Assembly (NCBI GenBank): GCA_050743625.1
Contig: JBOGED010000584.1
Location: 1-9,706 of the forward strand
Source: JBOGED01 sp050743625
GTDB lineage: Bacteria; Actinomycetota; Nitriliruptoria; Euzebyales; Egibacteraceae
Direction: 5' to 3'
Length of the DNA: 9,706 bases
Shown here: in pieces, positions 6,917 through 9,706 of the stretch
Position numbering within the stretch: the first letter of the stretch is position 1
How the letters are laid out: every line of letters begins with the position of its first letter
Program-made: the position numbers and the translations under genes
The notes under the pieces: model-generated
Told to the model about the DNA's origin: nothing
What the model saw: only the letters and a program-made list of their open reading frames with translations
Databases searched by the model: none

Positions 6917-7174
6917 TTACTCGTCCGCGGGCGCCGGCTCGCCGCCCTCGCTCGGCAGCAGGCCCCCCAAGAAGCACCCGTCCTCGAGTAGACCGCAGGT
7001 GAACAGCGGCAATGCGCTGTCCGGAACAGACTCCACAGAGTCATTCGTGCCATCAGGACCGCCGCCAAACGGTGATGGGCTCGCTGCACGGGCCCACTTC
7101 GGAAAGCAGCCCGTCAACACCGCCGAAGCCACTACGAAAACCAGGATGCACCGCCAAGATGTGCGAGTACGCAC
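6917..7174 (-). CDS. Small putative lipoprotein with a C-x6-C motif
   Basis: I do not recognise this 85-residue protein. It opens with basic residues (VRTRTSWRC), then a hydrophobic stretch at 10-22 ending in a lipobox, LTGC, with Cys23 as the lipidation site. A type I cleavage after WARA (residue 30) is an alternative. The mature part is Gly/Pro/Ser-rich and acidic, with CGLLEDGC (Cys60, Cys67) flanked by hydrophobic residues, then an acidic tail ending PAPADE. GTG 7174 is preferred: GGGGGGAG lies five bases before it, while ATG 7189 has no ribosome site. It converges on the QueA-like gene with a 6-bp gap and faces away from the other small exported proteins. The Cys-x6-Cys spacing equals that of the paralogous pair at 8455-9241. 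Exposure at the cell envelope is inferred; function unknown. Confidence 0.62.
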   Translation of the reverse strand: MRTRTSWRCILVFVVASAVLTGCFPKWARAASPSPFGGGPDGTNDSVESVPDSALPLFTCGLLEDGCFLGGLLPSEGGEPAPADE

Positions 7175-7195
7175 AGCAACTCCCCCCATTCGCTG

Positions 7196-7261
7196 CTATG
7201 AAGTATCCCCGTGCGACTCGGCACCACAGCGAGCGGCGCCGGGACGCGCTAAGAGCATCAC
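7196..7261 (-). CDS. Possible 21-codon leader ORF upstream of the lipoprotein, with a TTA codon
   Basis: GTG at 7261 is followed by ATG and reads VMLLARPGAARCGAESHGDTS to a TAG at 7196. GGAAGGAG (7275-7268) sits six bases before the GTG, the best ribosome site in this part of the window. The ORF ends 21 bases before the lipoprotein GTG. The fourth codon is TTA, rare in GC-rich actinomycetes and read by the bldA-type tRNA in Streptomyces. It may be a leader peptide coupling translation to the lipoprotein, or chance. No homology is claimed. Confidence 0.28.
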   Translation of the reverse strand: MMLLARPGAARCGAESHGDTS

Positions 7262-7394
7262 ACAGCGCTCCTTCCGGACGCTCGCTGCGCATGCTACAGG
7301 TGAGCTATATCCCCTCAGTCTTCACCTATCGCAACCTTACCGCATTGATCCCACACCCCGCAACAAGGAATTTTGTGGCGACTTAAAAATTAAC
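7262..7394. other. Non-coding leader region of the lipoprotein gene
   Basis: No gene is supported here. It would be transcribed leftwards from the promoter candidate at 7395-7424 and form a leader of roughly 200 bases together with the small ORF at 7196-7261. A second -10-like GATACT lies nearer the gene, on the minus strand at 7207-7202, without a good -35. Base composition turns AT-rich from about 7360. Confidence 0.4.
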
Positions 7395-7424
7395 ATTATA
7401 CTCTTACCACGATAAAACGGACAA
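7395..7424 (-). promoter_or_regulatory. Sigma-70-type promoter candidate reading toward the lipoprotein
   Basis: On the minus strand TTGTCC (7424-7419) and TATAAT (7400-7395) are separated by 18 bases. The -10 is a perfect consensus, which is notable in this GC-rich DNA. Transcription would start near 7388, giving a leader of about 214 bases before the lipoprotein GTG. The AT-rich patch could also hold a plus-strand promoter (TATACT at 7397-7402 with a poor TTGTGG). Confidence 0.42.
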
Positions 7425-7624
7425 GCCGGATACTGGGGTCATTACACCATCTGGAGAGAAGTCGCCGAATTGGCGGACGGAAAGCACTCGCCGTGCTAAT
7501 TACGCCTATGCCTCGGACAGACCGAAACAGCCCGAATACGCCTTTTCCGATGAAGACGAAACGCCTGCCCATCACCTGATCACAGCCCGACTAACTGCGC
7601 AATTCCACTAACCCGCACTCACTG
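7425..7624. other. Gene-free, AT-richer intergenic stretch
   Basis: I see no supported gene on either strand. The base composition is clearly less GC-rich than the operons to the left, and no open frame has both a ribosome site and coding character. It separates the leftward lipoprotein unit from the rightward 78-residue secreted protein. A small RNA cannot be excluded. Confidence 0.5.
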
Positions 7625-7653
7625 TTGCGGCACGCTAACTAGTGAGTTAGTTT
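7625..7653 (+). promoter_or_regulatory. Promoter candidate for the 78-residue secreted protein
   Basis: TTGCGG (7625-7630), a 17-base spacer and TAGTTT (7648-7653) form a sigma-70-type promoter whose start point would be near 7660, about 168 bases before the gene. The same arrangement (TTGCGT-17-TAGTTT, spacer also ending TGAGT) stands upstream of the secreted-protein gene at 8936-9241, which strengthens both. The 11-mer TGAGTTAGTTT is identical in the two. Confidence 0.5.
7635..7650. promoter_or_regulatory. Palindrome over the promoter spacer and -10, candidate operator
   Basis: CTAACT-AGTG-AGTTAG is a 6-bp inverted repeat around four bases, overlapping the spacer and start of the -10 of the candidate promoter. 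Its position suits a repressor site. The matching promoter upstream of the gene at 9241 keeps the right arm but not the left arm, so palindromic control would be specific to this gene. The half-site AACTAACTC also occurs at 8121-8129. Confidence 0.3.
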
Positions 7654-7660
7654 TGGCTCG

Positions 7661-7689
7661 TTGGGCAAGGTACGAACGCGCCGGATACT
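7661..7689 (+). promoter_or_regulatory. Second, weaker promoter candidate for the 78-residue protein
   Basis: TTGGGC (7661-7666) and GATACT (7684-7689) are spaced by 17 bases, predicting a start near 7696 and a leader of about 130 bases. If this one is the real promoter, the palindrome at 7635-7650 would lie just upstream of its -35, a place typical for an activator. Confidence 0.3.
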
Positions 7690-7827
7690 CGCGATGTCAT
7701 GCGGCTGCGCGATACCGACCGGCGGAGGGGGGAAGACCTACCGCTCGTCGCGAGCCCGAGCGCCGCGAACGTGCCGCCCGATACTGCAAAAGACAGACAT
7801 CTATGAGAGAACCGGGGGGAGATCTCA

Positions 7828-8064
7828 ATGAATGCGCGCATGCGTGTAAGAACCGTGCTCCTGTCAACAATGGCGTTCGCGATGCTGACCGTGTCCGCTC
7901 CCGCAGCGTCCGCGATCACGCTCGGACAAGGTGGACTTTTCGGACTCTTTGGCTCCAATGATGGCGCCACCGATTCGAGCACCAGCACTCCTAACGGCAT
8001 GGGATTGACCGGCTTCACCGGGAGCCCCCAGAGCGGCCAGGATCTACTGGCCGGCCTTGGCTAA
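7828..8064 (+). CDS. Small secreted protein, function unknown
   Basis: I do not recognise this 78-residue protein. Residues 1-29 form a clear Sec signal peptide: a basic start (MNARMRVR), a hydrophobic core (TVLLSTMAFAMLTV) and a type I cleavage site ASA before Ile30. The mature part is 49 residues, without cysteine, rich in Gly, Ser, Thr and Leu/Phe. It starts with a glycine-spaced hydrophobic stretch (LGQGGLFGLFG), has a polar Asp/Ser/Thr linker and ends DLLAGLG. ATG 7828 follows GGGGGGAG with six bases between, an ideal ribosome site; ATG 7840 is less well placed. It has its own promoter candidate and a strong hairpin after it, so it is probably monocistronic. The size, export signal and shared promoter type link it to the paralogous pair on the right. 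A surface or matrix role is a guess. Confidence 0.75.
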   Translation: MNARMRVRTVLLSTMAFAMLTVSAPAASAITLGQGGLFGLFGSNDGATDSSTSTPNGMGLTGFTGSPQSGQDLLAGLG

Positions 8065-8065
8065 A

Positions 8066-8107
8066 GGCCGTGCGACTGATCAATGAGTTCAGGGTAACGG
8101 CACGGCC
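8066..8107 (+). repeat. Inverted repeat directly after the 78-residue gene
   Basis: GGCCGTGC (8066-8073) and GCACGGCC (8100-8107) are perfect 8-bp complements 26 bases apart, starting right after the stop codon. They could fold into a first 3' hairpin before the stronger one at 8135-8175, protecting or ending the transcript. Confidence 0.35.
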
Positions 8108-8134
8108 GTCACCCCAATCGAACTAACTCCTACC

Positions 8135-8175
8135 CGAACAGGAACGTGGGCTCGCATATCCCACGTTCCTGTTCG
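8135..8175 (+). terminator. 16-bp perfect hairpin, probable terminator of the 78-residue gene
   Basis: CGAACAGGAACGTGGG (8135-8150) and its exact complement CCCACGTTCCTGTTCG (8160-8175) enclose a 9-base loop. The hairpin is 70 bases after the stop codon. No T run follows, as is common for actinomycete terminators. The loop bases TCGCATAT recur directly after the hairpin (8173-8180), partly overlapping its right arm. It could work in both directions. Confidence 0.6.
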
Positions 8176-8381
8176 CATATGAGCATGGCTGAGGCGTATC
8201 CGGATCTTCCGCTGCCGCACCGGGCGAACCGTCAGCGTCGCCGTCTGGCCTGTCAGCTCGGCCTTTGGCCAGTTTTTGGTTGTCTGCCGGACACTGTGTC
8301 CGGTAAGAACGAAAAAGTCTGTACCGGCATTCCATGACGCGGCGTCAGGACGCCCGGGCTCAGGACACCGCCGATGCAAGA
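8176..8381. other. Intergenic stretch between convergent small genes, no supported gene
   Basis: Open frames of 60-96 codons exist here on both strands, but they run through the hairpins, lack ribosome sites and show no recognisable family. A weak GGCC-TTT-GGCC hairpin followed by AGTTTTTG lies near 8257-8278. The stretch otherwise holds the palindrome at 8287-8303. Confidence 0.5.
8287..8303. repeat. Perfect 17-bp palindrome in intergenic DNA
   Basis: CCGGACAC-T-GTGTCCGG is a perfect 8-bp inverted repeat around a single base. It resembles a dimeric repressor operator more than a terminator, since no T run is on either side and RNA could only pair seven base pairs. No gene start is adjacent: both flanking genes end toward it. 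It could be a leftover operator or a mobile-element trace. Confidence 0.4.
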
Positions 8382-8415
8382 GAGAGGGACCGGGGCGCGT
8401 GACCCGGTCCCTCTC
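8382..8415 (-). terminator. 13-bp perfect hairpin after the left paralogue
   Basis: GAGAGGGACCGGG (8382-8394) and CCCGGTCCCTCTC (8403-8415) form a perfect stem with an 8-base loop, 40 bases after the stop of the gene at 8455. The right paralogue carries a related hairpin at the same distance (8864-8896). Conservation in both copies supports a real terminator or 3' protecting element. Confidence 0.65.
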
Positions 8416-8454
8416 GGGGGCAAGCTCGGACTTCTTTACGTACTTTCTTGCTCG

Positions 8455-8739
8455 CTAGCCGATGTTCTGGGCGTTGGCCGCGCCGCCAGCGCCACCTGAT
8501 GCGTCACCACCGCCGAAGGGCCCGCCGCCGCAGTCGACCAGCAGGAGCAGGCAGTTCAAGGCAACGACGTTGATCCCGATGCCACCGTTGCCACCGTCCC
8601 CGCCAGCGGCGATGGCGGTGTCGCTGTCGAGGGTCACCCCTCCGGCGTGTGCGGGTGCGGCGACAGCCAGCATGGACGCGGCCATCCCGACCACCATCGC
8701 CTGACGGGCGCTCTTTCGTGCGCGAGCAGCAATACTCAT
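8455..8739 (-). CDS. Small secreted Gly-rich protein with hydrophobic C-x6-C core (left paralogue)
   Basis: This 94-residue protein has a Sec signal peptide (basic SIAARARKSARQ, hydrophobic AMVVGMAASMLAVA, cleavage after AHA at residue 32). The mature 62 residues are ordered: GGVTLDSDTAIA, a Gly-rich GGDGGNGGIGIN, the hydrophobic core VVALNCLLLLVDC (Cys63, Cys70), GGGPFGGGDASGGAGG and a polar end AANAQNIG. I know no named family with this pattern. Two cysteines bracketing a Leu/Val run between Gly-rich, Asn-containing arms recall chaplin-like surface amyloids in style, but there is no real sequence match. ATG 8739 follows GGGGGAAA (ATGAT between). I found no clear promoter right upstream; transcription may start in the AT-rich leader or read through from the right copy. 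Confidence 0.78.
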   Translation of the reverse strand: MSIAARARKSARQAMVVGMAASMLAVAAPAHAGGVTLDSDTAIAAGGDGGNGGIGINVVALNCLLLLVDCGGGPFGGGDASGGAGGAANAQNIG

Positions 8740-8761
8740 ATCATTTCCCCCTTGTTCGTGC

Positions 8762-8799
8762 GTGAGCTTTGTGTCTTATATCGAGTGGACATAGCTCAC
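8762..8799 (-). promoter_or_regulatory. Inverted repeat in the leader of the left paralogue
   Basis: GTGAGCT (8762-8768) and AGCTCAC (8793-8799) pair perfectly; after one T-T mismatch TGT and ACA add three more pairs. It lies 23-60 bases before the ATG. The right copy has a perfect 8-bp hairpin in the same place made of different bases, which suggests that the fold rather than the sequence is kept. Confidence 0.4.
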
Positions 8800-8805
8800 A
8801 GGAAA

Positions 8806-8825
8806 GAGCCAAAAGAAAGTGGCTC
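8806..8825 (-). terminator. Small hairpin with T-rich tail between the paralogues
   Basis: On the minus strand GAGCCA, an 8-base loop CTTTCTTT and TGGCTC are followed by TTTCCTG. It is the only hairpin here with a T-rich tail. It may be a second terminator for the right paralogue or an attenuator in front of the left one. The right copy has no equivalent. Confidence 0.35.
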
Positions 8826-8863
8826 AAGTAATGTCACGTGATTCGCGGCGCCCCGGTTTTGGA

Positions 8864-8896
8864 GAGAGGGACCGGGCGGGTCGCCCGGCCCCTCTC
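8864..8896 (-). terminator. 14-bp hairpin (one mismatch) after the right paralogue
   Basis: GAGAGGGACCGGGC (8864-8877) pairs with GCCCGGCCCCTCTC (8883-8896) with one A-C mismatch and a 5-base loop, 39 bases after the stop of the gene at 8936. It is the duplicate of the hairpin at 8382-8415. The loop changed while the stem persisted. Confidence 0.62.
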
Positions 8897-8935
8897 GGGG
8901 GCAAGCTCGGACTGCTTCTTGTACTTCCTTGCTGG

Positions 8936-9241
8936 CTAGCCGATATTCTGGGCGTTCGCGGCCCCGCCAGCGCCACCCGTTGCGTTACCGCCACCGAAGT
9001 CCCCGCCGCCGCAGTCGACCAGCAGGAGCAGGCAGTTCAGGGCAACGATGTTGACCCCAAGGCCGCCGTTGCCACCGTCGCCGCCAGCGGCGATAGCGGT
9101 GTCGTTATCGATTTTGATTCCACCGCCACCGCCACCCTTATAGCCGGCATGGGCCGGACCGGCGACAGCCAGCATGGACGTTGCGATGCCAACCACCAAC
9201 GCGCGACGGGCGCTCTTACGTGCGCGAGTAGCAATATTCAT
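8936..9241 (-). CDS. Small secreted Gly-rich protein with hydrophobic C-x6-C core (right paralogue)
   Basis: This 101-residue paralogue of the left gene has the same plan. Its signal peptide is MNIATRARKSARRALVVGIA then TSMLAVAGPAHA, cleaved after residue 32. A GYKGGGGGGIKIDNDTAIA segment, longer by a glycine run, follows; then GGDGGNGGLGVN, IVALNCLLLLVDC (Cys70, Cys77), GGGDFGGGNATGGAGG and AANAQNIG. VALNCLLLLVDCGGG and GGAGGAANAQNIG are identical in both copies. The cysteines could form a disulfide outside the cell or link subunits. ATG 9241 follows GGGGGAAAA at a good distance; a longer frame to 9298 lacks a ribosome site and would precede the signal peptide. Its promoter candidate at 9421-9449 matches that of the 78-residue secreted protein, suggesting joint control. 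Function unknown; self-assembly at the surface is a guess. Confidence 0.8.
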   Translation of the reverse strand: MNIATRARKSARRALVVGIATSMLAVAGPAHAGYKGGGGGGIKIDNDTAIAAGGDGGNGGLGVNIVALNCLLLLVDCGGGDFGGGNATGGAGGAANAQNIG

Positions 9242-9273
9242 AGTTGTTTTCCCCCTTGTTTGTGCATGAAGGC

Positions 9274-9301
9274 TCTGTGCCTCTTGTCGAGTCGGCACAG
9301 A
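9274..9301 (-). promoter_or_regulatory. Perfect 8-bp hairpin in the leader of the right paralogue
   Basis: TCTGTGCC (9274-9281) and GGCACAGA (9294-9301) are exact complements around a 12-base loop, 33-60 bases before the ATG. The position equals the inverted repeat in the left copy's leader. Candidate mRNA-stability or translation-control element. Confidence 0.42.
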
Positions 9302-9382
9302 TCACAGGAGGCCACCACCAAGAAAATTGTCCAGGATTGTCACCCGGTTCTAGGTCCCCCCTGCGCAGTCAGTGTCGGGCTT

Positions 9383-9409
9383 GCAGTTTCCCCCTTAGAG
9401 CCCAACTGC
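9383..9409 (-). repeat. Inverted repeat at the predicted 5' end of the right paralogue's mRNA
   Basis: GCAGTT (9383-9388) and AACTGC (9404-9409) flank a 15-base loop that, on the minus strand, presents AAGGGGGA. That is the same purine run that serves as ribosome site before the two paralogues, here without a start codon after it. It would sit within a few bases of the predicted transcript start. Confidence 0.25.
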
Positions 9410-9420
9410 CTGACAAGAAG

Positions 9421-9449
9421 AAACTAACTCATAACCCAGGGCAACGCAA
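9421..9449 (-). promoter_or_regulatory. Promoter candidate for the right paralogue
   Basis: On the minus strand TTGCGT (9449-9444), a 17-base spacer and TAGTTT (9426-9421) predict a start near 9414 and a leader of about 173 bases. Arrangement, spacer end (TGAGT) and leader length resemble the promoter at 7625-7653. Confidence 0.5.
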
Positions 9450-9706
9450 TAACAAATTTGATTTCCTTTTCCCGCTGGGCACTTTTCGATCAAATAACAC
9501 AAGCACGAAGCAATGACGCGATCGGCCCTAAACCCTTGATCTCCGTAATCCAAATAGAACGACCGTATATGAAAAGGCGCCCTTAACCACCAGGAAGGTC
9601 GATCATCCTCAAATTGGTTCTACCGATAGCAAGTAGACATGGAACAGGAGCCGGATTATTGGGTACAGCGACCCATAGACAGCCATTGACCCAATAGCTT
9701 AATAAC
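9450..9706. other. AT-richer right end without a supported gene
   Basis: No reading frame here has a ribosome site or recognisable product. The composition is markedly less GC-rich than the rest of the window. The only structure I see is the inverted repeat at 9657-9696. Confidence 0.5.
9657..9696. repeat. Inverted repeat at the right edge
   Basis: TATTGGGT (9657-9664) and ACCCAATA (9689-9696) are perfect 8-bp complements 24 bases apart. A nearer ACCCA (9671-9675) can compete for the TGGGT part, so two alternative folds exist. It could be a terminator or switch belonging to a gene beyond the edge. Confidence 0.3.

Larger units (their letters stand above)
8382..9313 (-). repeat. Tandem duplication of a small secreted-protein gene with its flanks
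   Basis: Two diverged copies of one unit lie head to tail: about 8382-8805 and 8864-9313. Similarity covers the 3' hairpin, the GGGGGCAAGCTCGGACT stretch after it, the whole gene, the GGGGGAAA ribosome site, and about 60 bases of leader (AACAAGGGGG and CACAGG stretches). The copies differ by point changes and by a 7-codon expansion near the signal cleavage site in the right copy. The best conserved DNA encodes the Cys-x6-Cys core. Confidence 0.75.

Noticed and set aside
6753..7415. Plus-strand open frame of 220 codons crossing the end of the QueA-like gene
   Set aside because: It starts inside the QueA-like gene, covers the lipoprotein in antisense and has no signal or domain.
7660..7827. 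c-di-AMP-type riboswitch in the leader of the 78-residue secreted protein
   Set aside because: The leader is GC-rich with small hairpins, but I could not find the conserved ydaO-type sequence blocks.
8287..8303. Palindrome CCGGACACTGTGTCCGG as a DevR/DosR box
   Set aside because: The half-sites GGAC and GTCC are five bases apart instead of four, so the geometry does not fit.
8089..8379. Minus-strand frame of 96 codons and plus-strand frame 8146-8337 in the convergent gap
   Set aside because: Both run through the 16-bp hairpin, lack ribosome sites and resemble nothing I know. I considered a degraded transposase but saw no motif.
8382..8896. Two related hairpins as a CRISPR array or IS ends
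   Set aside because: Only two copies, 482 bases apart, each following a paralogous gene; explained by the tandem duplication.
8819..9427. Plus-strand frame of 202 codons over the right paralogue
   Set aside because: Antisense of a secreted protein with a good signal peptide and ribosome site.

Overview
The window looks like chromosomal DNA of a high-GC, mycelial-type actinomycete. The coding part is very GC-rich, GTG starts are common, genes are packed with 1-4 bp overlaps, and NarL-type GAF sensor kinases plus small exported Gly-rich proteins are typical of that group. A Streptosporangiales-like host would fit, but that is an inference and not a demonstrated assignment.

Left part (1-3093, all minus strand): a sugar or polyol catabolic operon read leftwards. 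In order of transcription it encodes a TIM-barrel sugar isomerase/epimerase-like protein, a zinc-dependent medium-chain dehydrogenase, a class II (fuculose/ribulose-phosphate type) aldolase and an FGGY carbohydrate kinase that runs off the left edge. The first three are joined by GTGA overlaps. Together they suggest oxidation/isomerisation to a ketose, phosphorylation, and aldol cleavage to a triose phosphate and a short aldehyde. A perfect 15-bp palindrome sits at the operon's 5' end.

Middle part (3174-6910, plus strand): a divergent operon-like run. It holds a cytoplasmic GAF sensor histidine kinase and its NarL-type response regulator (1-bp overlap), then a short-chain dehydrogenase and a QueA-like protein (ATGA overlap). 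The kinase keeps the His/Tyr pair that binds and faces heme in mycobacterial DevS/DosS. A near-consensus DevR/DosR-type box lies between the regulator and the dehydrogenase, so a redox, oxygen or NO-responsive system is a testable reading. The QueA-like protein has lost several motifs of true QueA.

Right part (6917-9706): a gene-poor, more AT-rich stretch with four very small exported proteins: a putative lipoprotein, a 78-residue secreted protein, and a tandem pair of paralogous secreted Gly-rich proteins with an identical hydrophobic Cys-x6-Cys core. The lipoprotein also carries a Cys-x6-Cys. Two of these genes share an almost superimposable promoter (TTGCG[G/T]-17-TAGTTT with a TGAGTTAGTTT core), and most are followed or preceded by strong hairpins. 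This small-exported-protein cluster is the least explained part of the window and may encode cell-surface proteins comparable in role (not in sequence) to chaplins. The last ~250 bases hold no gene that can be supported.
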